NCBI GenBank assembly: GCA_013695075.1
Contig: JACDBE010000134.1
Location: forward strand, 1 to 21,220
DNA: 21,220 nucleotides
Direction: 5' to 3'
DNA from: Acidimicrobiia bacterium
Lineage (GTDB): Bacteria; Actinomycetota; Acidimicrobiia; Spongiisociales; UBA5794
Each line of letters starts with the position of its first letter. The first letter of the stretch is position 1. This document shows, piece after piece, positions 7,626-14,669 of this stretch. Both the position numbers and the translations under genes were made by a program. The notes beneath the pieces are model-generated. The model had not been told where the DNA came from. It was given only the letters and a program-made list of their open reading frames with translations, and searched no databases.

Positions 7626-8219
7626 TTGCTCGACCTCAAGGGCCGGAGCCGGATCGCCCCGATCCTGGACCCCATTGCCGTTGTGCTGTCCAAGGCGCGG
7701 TTGACCCCGACGGTGGTCACCGCCGCCGGCCTTGTCGTCACCTTCGCCGGTTCGATCCTCATCGCCGCCCAGCGCTACACGCTGGGTGCCGGCATCGCCG
7801 CCGTGGGATGCATCCTCGACGCCGTCGACGGCCCGCTGGCCCGCCATCAGGGCAAGGCGTCGATCCGGGGCGCCTTTGTCGACACCATGTCCGACCGGTT
7901 CGGTGAGATCGCCATCTGGTCGGGGCTGGCCTTCAGCCTGCGCGAGGAGGAGACGGCGCTGATGCTGTGCCTGTTCGCCCTGGCCTTCTCGCTGCTCACC
8001 CCCTACGTGCGCGCCATGGCGGAGAGCTGGGGTGCCGAGGGTCGGGGAGGGTGGATGGGCCGCGCCGAGCGGATGCTGCTCATCCTCATCGGGGTTTTCG
8101 CCGCCGGCATCGGCGGCGGGCACAAGGTGCTGTACCCGGTGCTGTGGATATTCGTGATCCTCGCCGGCCTCACCGTGCTGCAGCGAATCCGCAAGACCTG
8201 GGAACAGCTCGAACGGTGA
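7626..8219 (+). CDS. pgsA: CDP-alcohol phosphatidyltransferase, probably phosphatidylinositol phosphate synthase
   Basis: This 197-aa integral membrane enzyme has the full CDP-alcohol phosphatidyltransferase signature D-G-x2-A-R-x8-G-x3-D-x3-D: Asp65, Asp68, Gly69, Arg73, Gly82, Asp86 and Asp90. These residues bind the metal ions and CDP-diacylglycerol. Several hydrophobic segments follow, as usual for this six-helix fold. The gene context (patA and pimA directly downstream) indicates that it makes phosphatidylinositol phosphate from CDP-DAG and inositol phosphate rather than phosphatidylglycerophosphate. I start it at TTG 7626, because GGAAGGAGG lies ideally upstream (about six bases from GGAGG); the frame is open far upstream but opposite gltA. 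The stop overlaps the next start (GTGA), so translation is coupled. Confidence 0.88.
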   Translation: MLDLKGRSRIAPILDPIAVVLSKARLTPTVVTAAGLVVTFAGSILIAAQRYTLGAGIAAVGCILDAVDGPLARHQGKASIRGAFVDTMSDRFGEIAIWSGLAFSLREEETALMLCLFALAFSLLTPYVRAMAESWGAEGRGGWMGRAERMLLILIGVFAAGIGGGHKVLYPVLWIFVILAGLTVLQRIRKTWEQLER

Positions 8220-9109
8220 GTCGCCTGGAGGGCGTGGGCGCTTATGCCCTGTACCGGCTGGCTGCCGGTGCCATCTCGCTGCTACCCGAGCCGGTGGCGC
8301 GCCGGCTGGGCGAGGCGGTCGGTTGGTCCGCCTCGTTCCTGGCCAGGGACCGCTTGGCGCTGGTGCGGCGTCATCTGGCCCGCGTAGTCGGCGAGGAGGC
8401 GGCAACGGTGCGGCGAGCCCGGTCGATGTTCGCCAGCTACGGCCGCTACTGGGCCGAAGTGTTCTGGGTCACCCCCCGGCGCACCGGTGGCATTCTCGCC
8501 GCCAGCAGGGTGATCAACCCGGAGCGGCTGACGGAGGCGTCGGCCAGGGGCAAGGGAGTCATCGTCGCCCTGCCCCATTCGGGCAACTGGGAGTCGGCGG
8601 GGCTCATCGCCGTCGACCTGGGGGTCCCGGTGCTGGCGGCGGCCGAAGGACTGCCCAACCGGCGGCTGGTTGCCTGGTTCATCGAGTTGCGCCGCAAGAT
8701 GGGAATGGACGTGGTGGTCGCCGGTCAGGACCGTTACATCACCGCCAAGCTGATACGGCGTCTCCAGGACGGTGGCACGGTGGCGCTGGTGGCCGACCGG
8801 GACCTGTCCGGCCGGGGGGTCCCAGTGCTGTTCTTCGGCGAGGAGACCACGCTGCCGGCGGGCCCGGCCACGCTGGCCGAGCGCACCGGGGCCGCCCTGA
8901 TCCCGGTGGCGTGCTTCTTCGCCAAGGGTCGGGGGAATATCTACGTCATCGACGAACCCATCGACATACCCGACCTCGCCACCAGACCGCAGCGGGTGGC
9001 CGCCGCCACCCAGGCGTTCGCCAACGCCCTGGAGGAGCTCATCCGCCGCGCCCCCGAGCAGTGGCACCTGTTCCAGCCCAATTGGCCCAGCGATCGGGCG
9101 CAAACATGA
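8216..9109 (+). CDS. patA: phosphatidylinositol mannoside acyltransferase (PatA / HtrB-LpxL family)
   Basis: The 297-aa protein belongs to the lysophospholipid acyltransferase family that includes HtrB/LpxL and mycobacterial PatA, which acylates the mannose of PIM on the inner membrane face. The catalytic HX4E motif is HSGNWE (His121, Glu126). Family blocks follow: AAEGLPNRRL, a DRD pair (VADRDLSGRG) and FFGEETTLPAGPATLAERTGA. The N-terminal 40 residues are hydrophobic enough to associate with membrane. Its GTG start overlaps the pgsA stop by four bases and its stop overlaps the pimA ATG by four bases (ATGA), so it is firmly in the operon. The PIM-specific role is inferred from this placement; the acyltransferase chemistry is clear from the motif. 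Confidence 0.88.
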   Translation: MSRLEGVGAYALYRLAAGAISLLPEPVARRLGEAVGWSASFLARDRLALVRRHLARVVGEEAATVRRARSMFASYGRYWAEVFWVTPRRTGGILAASRVINPERLTEASARGKGVIVALPHSGNWESAGLIAVDLGVPVLAAAEGLPNRRLVAWFIELRRKMGMDVVVAGQDRYITAKLIRRLQDGGTVALVADRDLSGRGVPVLFFGEETTLPAGPATLAERTGAALIPVACFFAKGRGNIYVIDEPIDIPDLATRPQRVAAATQAFANALEELIRRAPEQWHLFQPNWPSDRAQT

Positions 9110-10191
9110 GGGTCGCCCTGGTGTGCCCCTACGACCTGGGCCGGTTCGGCGGGGTCCAGGACCAGGTGGGCAAGCTGGCCGGCTGGCTCCGGGACGACGG
9201 GCATCAGCCGGTGGTGGTGGGGCCGGGGGTCGGCAACGATCCCGGGGTGCGGCTGGTGGGACGGTCCCGAGTGGTGCCGGTCAACCGGTCGGCGGCACCG
9301 GTGGCGCTCGCGCCCCGGGTGTGGCGCATGGTGGCCGAGGCCATCGCCGACGCCGACGTGGTCCACGTCCACGAACCGCTGGTACCGGCGGTGTCGCTGG
9401 CGGCAATGGCGACGGCGTCGGCCCCGGTGGTTGCCACCCTGCACGCCGACGCCTCCACACTGATGCGCCGCAGCATCCGGGTGGGTCGACCGGCGGTGCG
9501 GCGGGTGCTGTCCCGGGCGGCGGTGGTGACCGCAGTGTCCCCGGTGGCGGCGTCGGTGGTGTCCGGGATCACCGAGGTGCGGTTGGTGCCCAACGGGATC
9601 GATCTCGCCATCTGGGGGAAACGGCCCAAACGACCCGGGTCGGTGGTGTTCGTGGGCAGGGACGACGCCCGCAAGGGCCTCGACGTGCTGCTGGGGGCCT
9701 GGCCCGCGGTGCGGCGTCGGGTGCCCCGGGCGAGTCTGGACATCGTCGGGGTGGAGCGGCTGGGGGTGGCCGTTCCCGGTGCTCGGTCGCACGGTCGGGT
9801 CGACGACGACACCAAGCGGCGGCTGCTGGCGAGCAGCGAGGTGATGGTGGCCCCCAACACCGTAGGTGAGAGCTTCGGCGTCATCCTGGTCGAAGGGATG
9901 GCGGCGGGCTGTGCCCTGGTGGCGTCGGCCTTGCCCGGGTTCGTCCACGTCGCTGGGTCAGCTGCCCGGTGGGTGGCGCCCGGTGACGTCGACGCCCTGG
10001 GATGGGCGGTGGCCGGGCTCCTCGACGACCACGCCGCCCGCCGGGTCTTGGTCGCCGCCGGGACCGAACGGGTGGCCCGTTTCGACCGGGCCCCGGTGCT
10101 GGCGGGGTACCTGGCTGCCTACCACGATGCCCTCGGCGTCAATGCCGTTCGGCGGGCGCCGACCGCCCGTCGCCGTAGACTGACCGGATGA
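9106..10191 (+). CDS. pimA: phosphatidylinositol alpha-mannosyltransferase (GT4)
   Basis: The 361-aa GT-B glycosyltransferase of family GT4 should transfer mannose from GDP-mannose to phosphatidylinositol, the first committed PIM step, at the cytoplasmic face of the membrane. The N-terminal domain shows GRFGGVQDQV, the GGVQ loop typical of PimA, and DVVHVHEPLVP (HVHEP). The C-terminal nucleotide-sugar domain shows FVGRDDARKGLDVLL and ESFGVILVEGMAAG, the E-x7-E motif. The length is slightly below mycobacterial PimA (about 380). The ATG at 9106 overlaps the patA stop, and its own stop overlaps the next ATG. The Arg-rich C-terminal tail (APTARRRRLTG) could bind acidic lipid. Gene order pgsA-patA-pimA makes the assignment firm. 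Confidence 0.92.
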   Translation: MRVALVCPYDLGRFGGVQDQVGKLAGWLRDDGHQPVVVGPGVGNDPGVRLVGRSRVVPVNRSAAPVALAPRVWRMVAEAIADADVVHVHEPLVPAVSLAAMATASAPVVATLHADASTLMRRSIRVGRPAVRRVLSRAAVVTAVSPVAASVVSGITEVRLVPNGIDLAIWGKRPKRPGSVVFVGRDDARKGLDVLLGAWPAVRRRVPRASLDIVGVERLGVAVPGARSHGRVDDDTKRRLLASSEVMVAPNTVGESFGVILVEGMAAGCALVASALPGFVHVAGSAARWVAPGDVDALGWAVAGLLDDHAARRVLVAAGTERVARFDRAPVLAGYLAAYHDALGVNAVRRAPTARRRRLTG

Positions 10192-10973
10192 CGTTCCAGC
10201 ACATCCTCGTCGACACCGGGCCGGTCACCAGGGTGACCCTCAACCGACCGCAGCGGCGCAACCCGCTGAGCCTGGACATGATGACCGAGGTGGCGGCGGC
10301 CCTCACCGCCGTCGGTGCCGACCGGTCGGTGGAGGCGGTGGTCATCGCCGCCAACGGCCCCGCCTTCAGCGCCGGCCACGACCTGGCGGAGATGGTCGAC
10401 CGCGACGACACCTTCTACCGCAAGCTGTTCGACGCCTGCACGGTGATGATGGAGCTGATCCACGAGATCCCCCAGCCGGTCATCGCCAGGGTGCACGGCG
10501 TCGCCACCGCCGCCGGATGCCAGCTGGTGGCCGCCTGCGACCTGGCGGTCGCCGCCGATACCGCCACCTTTGCCACCCCCGGGGTCAAGATCGGGCTGTT
10601 CTGCTCCACCCCGATGGTGCCCATCTCGCGCGCCGTTGGACGCAAGCGCGCCATGGAAATGCTGCTCACCGGCGAACCCATCTCGGCGCAGACGGCGCTC
10701 GACTGGGGTCTGGTCAACCGGGTGGTCCCCGCCGAGCTGCTCGACGTCACCGTCGACGAGCTGGTGGCGGCCGTCACCCGGTTCAGCGCGGCGGTGATCG
10801 GGATCGGCAAGGCCGCCTTCTATCGGCAGGTCGACTTGTCCGAGCCGGACGCCTACGAGCACACCAAGGCGGTGATGACCCACAATGCCGCCATGGCCGA
10901 CGCCCAGGAGGGCATCGACGCCTTTCTCGGCAAGCGGGCGGCCCGCTGGTCGCCCCCCGCCACGCAACCCTGA
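10188..10973 (+). CDS. ECHDC3-like crotonase family protein lacking the hydratase glutamates
   Basis: The 261-aa protein has the crotonase fold. The first oxyanion-hole strand is FSAGHDLAEM (about 60-69), and the second region reads GVATAAGCQLVAACDLAVA. The position of the first catalytic glutamate of enoyl-CoA hydratase is Gln112 (GCQ), and the second is replaced within TPGVKIGLFCSTP, so ordinary hydration of enoyl-CoA is unlikely. The wording AAGCQLVA...CD and GLFCSTP matches the ECHDC3 branch, whose chemistry is not established. It starts at ATG 10188 inside the pimA stop (ATGA), the fourth gene of a translationally coupled operon. TAGACT at 10176-10181, six bases before the ATG, may give a separate leaderless transcript. 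Its place beside PIM genes could mean a lipid-related job, which is inference. Confidence 0.85.
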   Translation: MTFQHILVDTGPVTRVTLNRPQRRNPLSLDMMTEVAAALTAVGADRSVEAVVIAANGPAFSAGHDLAEMVDRDDTFYRKLFDACTVMMELIHEIPQPVIARVHGVATAAGCQLVAACDLAVAADTATFATPGVKIGLFCSTPMVPISRAVGRKRAMEMLLTGEPISAQTALDWGLVNRVVPAELLDVTVDELVAAVTRFSAAVIGIGKAAFYRQVDLSEPDAYEHTKAVMTHNAAMADAQEGIDAFLGKRAARWSPPATQP

Positions 10974-11008
10974 CCGGGGGTGCCGGCGGAAGCGCCTCGA
11001 TTTAGCTG

Positions 11009-11033
11009 GTTTGCGACCACCTCCTTGGGGTAC
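11009..11033 (+). promoter_or_regulatory. SigB/SigF-type stress promoter candidate
   Basis: GTTT at 11009-11012 and GGGTAC at 11028-11033 are separated by 15 bases, matching the general-stress sigma (SigB/SigF group) pattern known in Streptomyces, Mycobacterium and Bacillus. A transcript would start about 30 bases before the PRC-barrel ATG, leaving room for the strong Shine-Dalgarno. The match is by eye, in GC-rich sequence where GGGTAC is not rare. Confidence 0.5.
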
Positions 11034-11070
11034 GTAGGGAGGACAGGTCATTCAACCCAGAGGAGGGAAC

Positions 11071-11424
11071 ATGACCAACGTGTGGAGCCAGCGTGACCCC
11101 ATGTGGACGCAGGAAGGCGATCTCGTCGGGTACGACGTCGAGGCCACCGATGGCAGCATCGGCAAGATCGACGCCAGCAGCTACGCCACCGGCACCGAGT
11201 CAACCGACTACAACCATGTGGTCGTGGACACCGGGTGGTGGATCTTCGGGCACAAGCGCCTGATCCCCGCCGGTTCGATCACCGGCGTAGACCATGAGAA
11301 CCAGCGGGTCATGGTGAACCTGACCAAGGACCAGATCAAGGACGCCCCCGACTACATGGAGGCCGACTGGAACGACGACTCTCGCCAGGCGCACGAGACC
11401 TACTACGGCCAGTTCCCGTACTGA
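11071..11424 (+). CDS. PRC-barrel domain protein
   Basis: This acidic 117-aa cytoplasmic protein has a PRC-barrel-like region at about residues 18-80 (VGYDVEATDGSIGKIDA ... NHVVVDTGWW ... KRLIPAGSITGVDHENQRVMVNL). A tail rich in Asp, Glu and Tyr follows. PRC-barrel proteins of this small type are common in actinobacteria and are often associated with stress, but no enzymatic role is established. The ATG at 11071 has a very strong ribosome site, AGAGGAGG, four bases upstream, suggesting high expression. It is a single-gene unit: a candidate stress-sigma promoter (11009-11033) precedes it and a perfect 12-bp hairpin (11445-11470) follows. Promoter, domain type and hairpin all fit an abundant stress-induced protein; that is inference. 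Confidence 0.82.
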   Translation: MTNVWSQRDPMWTQEGDLVGYDVEATDGSIGKIDASSYATGTESTDYNHVVVDTGWWIFGHKRLIPAGSITGVDHENQRVMVNLTKDQIKDAPDYMEADWNDDSRQAHETYYGQFPY

Positions 11425-11444
11425 TCTCACGCAGCTGACGACCA

Positions 11445-11470
11445 GGAGGGGAGCGCAGGCGCTCCCCTCC
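11445..11470 (+). terminator. strong GC hairpin after the PRC-barrel gene
   Basis: GGAGGGGAGCGC (11445-11456) and GCGCTCCCCTCC (11459-11470) are perfect complements, giving about eleven pairs around a four-base loop, 21 bases past the stop. The next bases include AATTT but no true T-run. It is the best terminator-like structure in the window. Confidence 0.65.
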
Positions 11471-11658
11471 GCCAATTTGGCAGCACTCTCACCCTTCCCA
11501 GCCTGAGGAGGGTGTGCTGTTGGGCTTGCCTCGGCGGCGGTTGGGGTTGGGCCCCCCACCGCACCGCACCGGCGTCGGCCGAGGAGCCCGCAGCAATAGG
11601 CGCAAGGACAGGGTTGTCGGGCCGGTAGCATCGGAGCTCCCTCGTTGCGGAGCGTGAC
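11471..11658 (+). other. intergenic leader of pdxS
   Basis: This 188-base stretch separates the PRC terminator hairpin from pdxS. GCCAA/TTGGC at 11471-11481 makes a small palindrome. An AGGAGG at 11506-11511 does not serve any large gene, but precedes an open frame (GTG 11514 or TTG 11520) that ends with TGA at 11655-11657, one base before the pdxS ATG. TAGCAT at 11626-11631 is a possible -10 for pdxS. No riboswitch fold that I recognise is present. Confidence 0.3.
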
Positions 11659-12546
11659 ATGTCCCCAGGCGAGCACGGCACCGATCTGGTCAAGCGCGGC
11701 CTCGCCGAGATGTTGAAGGGCGGGGTGATCATGGACGTGGTCACCGCCGAGCAGGCCAGGATCGCCGAGGAGGCGGGGGCGGTGGCGGTGATGGCGCTGG
11801 AGCGGGTGCCCGCCGACATCCGGGCGGTGGGTGGGGTGGCCCGCATGGCCGATCCCTCCCGAGTCGACGAGATCATCGAAGCGGTGTCGATCCCGGTCAT
11901 GGCCAAGGCCCGCATCGGTCATTTCGTAGAGGCCCAGGTGCTGCAATCGCTGGGTGTCGACTACATCGACGAGAGCGAGGTGCTGACCCCGGCCGACGAC
12001 CACCACATCGACAAGCGGGCCTTCACCGTGCCGTTTGTGTGCGGTGCCAGGGACCTTGGTGAAGCGCTGCGTCGCATCGGGGAGGGGGCGGCGATGATCC
12101 GCACCAAGGGCGAACCCGGTACCGGCAACGTGGTGGAGGCGGTGCGCCACATGCGGATCATGAACCGGCAGATCCGGCGGCTCACCATCCTGGGGCCTGA
12201 CGAGCTGATGAGTGCCGCCAAGGAGCTGGCTGCCCCCTACGACCTCCTCACCGAGGTCGCCAGAACCGGGAAGCTCCCGGTGGTCAACTTCGCTGCCGGC
12301 GGCATCGCCACCCCGGCGGATGCCGCCCTGATGATGCAGCTCGGTTGCGATGGAGTGTTTGTCGGCTCGGGGATCTTCAAGTCGGGTGATCCCTCCGACC
12401 GGGCTCGGGCCATTGTCGAGGCCACCACCTTCTTCAGGGATCCGGACAAGATCGCCAAGGTGTCCCGCAACCTGGGCGAGCCCATGGTGGGCATCAACGT
12501 CGACACGCTGCAGCCGCAGGATCGGATGCAGGACCGGGGGCTGTGA
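11659..12546 (+). CDS. pdxS: pyridoxal 5'-phosphate synthase subunit PdxS
   Basis: The 295-aa TIM-barrel subunit makes PLP directly from ribose 5-phosphate, glyceraldehyde 3-phosphate and ammonia supplied by PdxT. All key positions are visible: Asp26 in VIMDV, the Schiff-base lysine Lys83 in AKARIGH, and the second, transferring lysine Lys150 in IRTKGEPGTGN. The phosphate loop is NFAAGGIATPADAA, followed by GSGIFKS. The length matches the family. The ATG at 11659 has GGAG about seven bases upstream, and the frame is closed by a TAG a short way 5'. pdxT follows after three bases, so the two subunits are made from one message; in mycobacteria a thioesterase gene intervenes, but not here. Confidence 0.97.
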   Translation: MSPGEHGTDLVKRGLAEMLKGGVIMDVVTAEQARIAEEAGAVAVMALERVPADIRAVGGVARMADPSRVDEIIEAVSIPVMAKARIGHFVEAQVLQSLGVDYIDESEVLTPADDHHIDKRAFTVPFVCGARDLGEALRRIGEGAAMIRTKGEPGTGNVVEAVRHMRIMNRQIRRLTILGPDELMSAAKELAAPYDLLTEVARTGKLPVVNFAAGGIATPADAALMMQLGCDGVFVGSGIFKSGDPSDRARAIVEATTFFRDPDKIAKVSRNLGEPMVGINVDTLQPQDRMQDRGL

Positions 12547-12549
12547 CCG

Positions 12550-13137
12550 ATGATTATCGGGGCGCTGGCTCTTCAGGGTGACTTCCGCGAGCACCTGGCC
12601 GTGGTGTCGCGGCTGGGGCACCAGCCGGTGGAGGTGCGCACCCCCGAGGAGCTGGCGGCGGTGGATGCCCTGGTCATCCCCGGTGGGGAATCGACCACCA
12701 TGGGCCGGTTGGCCTCCCTGTACGGGCTCATTGACCCGCTGCGCCACCGCATCGACGAAGGCATGGCGGTGCTGGGGACCTGCGCCGGGATGATCCTGCT
12801 GGCCGCCGCCACCACCGGGCCAGACCAACCGCAGCTGGGTACCCTCGACGTGGTGGTGGAGCGCAATGCCTTTGGCCGGCAGGTGGACAGCTTCGAGGCT
12901 GACCTCGACGTTGCCGGCTTCGATGCTCCGGTGCACGCGGTGTTCATCCGAGCTCCGTGGATCCACAAGGTGGGCGCCGCCGTCGAGGTGCTCAGTTCGG
13001 TGCCTGACCCGGCCACCGGGGAGCCCCGACCGGTGTTCGTGCGTCAGGGCAACGTCGTGGCCACCTCGTTCCATCCCGAGCTGACCGGCGACGACCGCAT
13101 CCACGGCATGTTGATCGATCTGATGGAGGCGACCTGA
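12550..13137 (+). CDS. pdxT: pyridoxal 5'-phosphate synthase glutaminase subunit PdxT
   Basis: The 195-aa class I glutaminase hydrolyses glutamine and channels ammonia to PdxS. The nucleophile is Cys78 in GTCAGMI and the partner pair is His175-Glu177 in SFHPEL, completing the triad. GGEST (45-49) binds glutamine, and the N-terminal GALALQGDFREH is a family hallmark. The ATG at 12550 lies three bases after the pdxS stop; the protein is full length. Its stop overlaps the yebC start by one base (TGATG), so translation of yebC is probably coupled. Confidence 0.97.
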   Translation: MIIGALALQGDFREHLAVVSRLGHQPVEVRTPEELAAVDALVIPGGESTTMGRLASLYGLIDPLRHRIDEGMAVLGTCAGMILLAAATTGPDQPQLGTLDVVVERNAFGRQVDSFEADLDVAGFDAPVHAVFIRAPWIHKVGAAVEVLSSVPDPATGEPRPVFVRQGNVVATSFHPELTGDDRIHGMLIDLMEAT

Positions 13138-13874
13138 TGGCGGGGCATTCCAAGTGGGCCAACACCAAGCATCGCAAGGAGCGCCAGGATGCCAAGCGGG
13201 GCAAGCTGTTCGCCAAGCTGATCCGCGCCGTGGAGGCGGCTGCCCGCAACGGCGGCACCGATCCCGAGGGCAACGCCACCCTGTACAACGCCATCGAGAA
13301 GGCCAAGGACGCCTCGGTGCCCAAGGACAACATCGAGCGGGCCGTCGCCCGCGGCGGTGGCGACCTCGACGGGGTCGACTACGAGGAGATCTGGTACGAG
13401 GGTTACGCCGCCGGCGGCGTCGCCCTGTACGTACAGGTCCTCACCGATAATCGCAACCGGGCCGCCGCCGACGTCCGCTCCACATTCACCCGGATGGGTG
13501 GTTCGTTGGGCGAGCCGGGGTCGGTGGGCTACCTGTTCGCTCCCAAAGGCATGATCGTCGCCTCCGGCGACGAGGAGACCGTGCTGCTGGCCGCCCTCGA
13601 CGGCGGCGCCGAGGACGTCACCGGCTCGGCCGAACTGTGGGAGATCGTGTGCCCGCCCGGCGACCTGGCCGCGGTGCGGGCGTCGCTGGAGGCCGCCGGG
13701 GTAGCGGTCGAGCAGGCGGAGGTCACCCAGCTGCCGTCGACATCGGTGGAACTCGACGAGCCCAACGCCCGCAAGGTGCTGCGCCTGGTCGATGCGCTCG
13801 ACGACCTCGACGACGTCCAAGAGGTCTTCGCCAACTTCGACATCCCCGACGAGATCCTCGCGTCCGTCGGCTGA
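13137..13874 (+). CDS. yebC: YebC/PmpR-family protein
   Basis: The 245-aa protein begins with the invariant MAGHSKWANTKHRKERQDAKRGKLFAKL and keeps the three-domain YebC layout at normal length. Members have been described both as DNA-binding transcriptional regulators and as ribosome-associated factors that help polyproline translation, and sequence cannot choose between them. DNVERA-type wording (KDNIERAVARGG) and an acidic C-terminus (LDDLDDVQEVFANFDIP) are present. It starts on the last base of the pdxT stop. In many bacteria yebC leads straight into ruvC; here repeat copy B (13911-14122) lies between them. Confidence 0.95.
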   Translation: MAGHSKWANTKHRKERQDAKRGKLFAKLIRAVEAAARNGGTDPEGNATLYNAIEKAKDASVPKDNIERAVARGGGDLDGVDYEEIWYEGYAAGGVALYVQVLTDNRNRAAADVRSTFTRMGGSLGEPGSVGYLFAPKGMIVASGDEETVLLAALDGGAEDVTGSAELWEIVCPPGDLAAVRASLEAAGVAVEQAEVTQLPSTSVELDEPNARKVLRLVDALDDLDDVQEVFANFDIPDEILASVG

Positions 13875-13910
13875 TACCTCGACGCCGCCGCCCGCACCGA
13901 CCGTCGCATT

Positions 13911-14122
13911 CTTAGTGGTTCAGGAATGCATGTGTGTTGTTGCTGTGGTGTGGGGGTGCCGAGGGGGCGGGCTTTGTCCCGGCCCCCTCGGTTCGGGCGG
14001 TGCGGCTGTGCCGGACCGCCCGAGAAAGGAAGGGCGGCCGGGGGCCGCTCGCCACGGTCGGAGCCGAGCCCGCAGGGCGAGGCGCAGCTCGGCTCGGAAA
14101 CACTGTGTTTCCGAGCCGAAGA
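13911..14122 (+). repeat. dispersed structured repeat, copy B
   Basis: This 212-bp copy sits between yebC and ruvC. It starts CTTAGTGGTT and ends CCGAGCCGAAGAAC. Stems visible: GGGGGC-GGG with CCC-GGCCCCC (13963-13987); TCGGGCGGT (13993-14001) with ACCGCCCGA (near 14015-14023); GCGGCC/GGCCGC around GGG; GAGCCGAGC (14071-14079) with GCTCGGCTC (14087-14095); and a terminal stem with 15-base perfect arms (14089-14103 and 14105-14119). The last two stems share a strand. It is nearly identical to copy A over 62 bases. The ruvC promoter candidate follows immediately. Confidence 0.88.
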
Positions 14123-14132
14123 ACCGAAAGGC

Positions 14133-14161
14133 TTGGCGGTGGGGGTGCGGGTGGGTACGCT
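14133..14161 (+). promoter_or_regulatory. ruvCAB promoter candidate
   Basis: TTGGCG at 14133-14138 and TACGCT at 14156-14161 are spaced by 17 bases, a good housekeeping-sigma match. Ten bases separate the -10 from the ruvC ATG, so the mRNA would have almost no leader; no Shine-Dalgarno is present. The promoter begins about ten bases after repeat copy B. Confidence 0.5.
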
Positions 14162-14171
14162 GACCAAACAT

Positions 14172-14669
14172 ATGTTCGTACTCGGCATCGATCCCGGTCT
14201 CACCACAACCGGTTACGGCGTCATCGAGGTCGCCGCCGGCTCCATCCATCCGATGGCCGCCGGGGTCATCCGCACCGACCCGGCGGCGCCCGTGGCCACC
14301 CGGCTACGAGACCTCCACGCCGACTTCGTCGAGCTGGTCCGTTCCATCGGGGTTGACGAGGCGGCCATCGAGGAGGTGTTCGTCAACCGCAATCTGCACA
14401 CGGCAACGGCGGTGGGGCGGGCGGGCGGGGTGGTGATGCTGGCGCTGGCCCAGGCCGGGATCCCGGTCACCGAGTACACCCCCAGCGCCGTCAAGCTCAC
14501 GGTCACCGGCTCCGGGTCCGCCGGCAAGGAGCAGGTGGCGCGGGTGGTGGCCATGCGGCTCGGGCTCGCCACCAAGCCGGAGCCTGACGACGCCGCCGAC
14601 GCCCTCGCCGTGGCCCTGTGCCATGCGCAGGCGATGCCGTTGCGGCTGGCGGTGGAGCGGGCCCGATGA
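14172..14669 (+). CDS. ruvC: Holliday junction resolvase RuvC
   Basis: The 165-aa endonuclease cuts Holliday junctions symmetrically, acting on junctions moved by RuvAB. The four acidic metal ligands are in place: Asp7 in LGIDPG, Glu67 in AAIEEVFV, and Asp140 and Asp143 in DDAADALAVALCH. The length is normal. The ATG at 14172 starts directly at the first beta strand; the same frame is open upstream through repeat copy B for 82 codons, but that would be a non-family extension. The stop overlaps the ruvA ATG by three bases within ATGA. A TTGGCG-N17-TACGCT promoter stands just before the gene. Confidence 0.96.
   Translation: MFVLGIDPGLTTTGYGVIEVAAGSIHPMAAGVIRTDPAAPVATRLRDLHADFVELVRSIGVDEAAIEEVFVNRNLHTATAVGRAGGVVMLALAQAGIPVTEYTPSAVKLTVTGSGSAGKEQVARVVAMRLGLATKPEPDDAADALAVALCHAQAMPLRLAVERAR

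Noticed and set aside
7482..8405. Long upstream extension of gltA on the minus strand.
   Set aside because: It runs through the divergent pgsA gene and lacks family sequence; ATG 7481 with AAAGGA is well placed.
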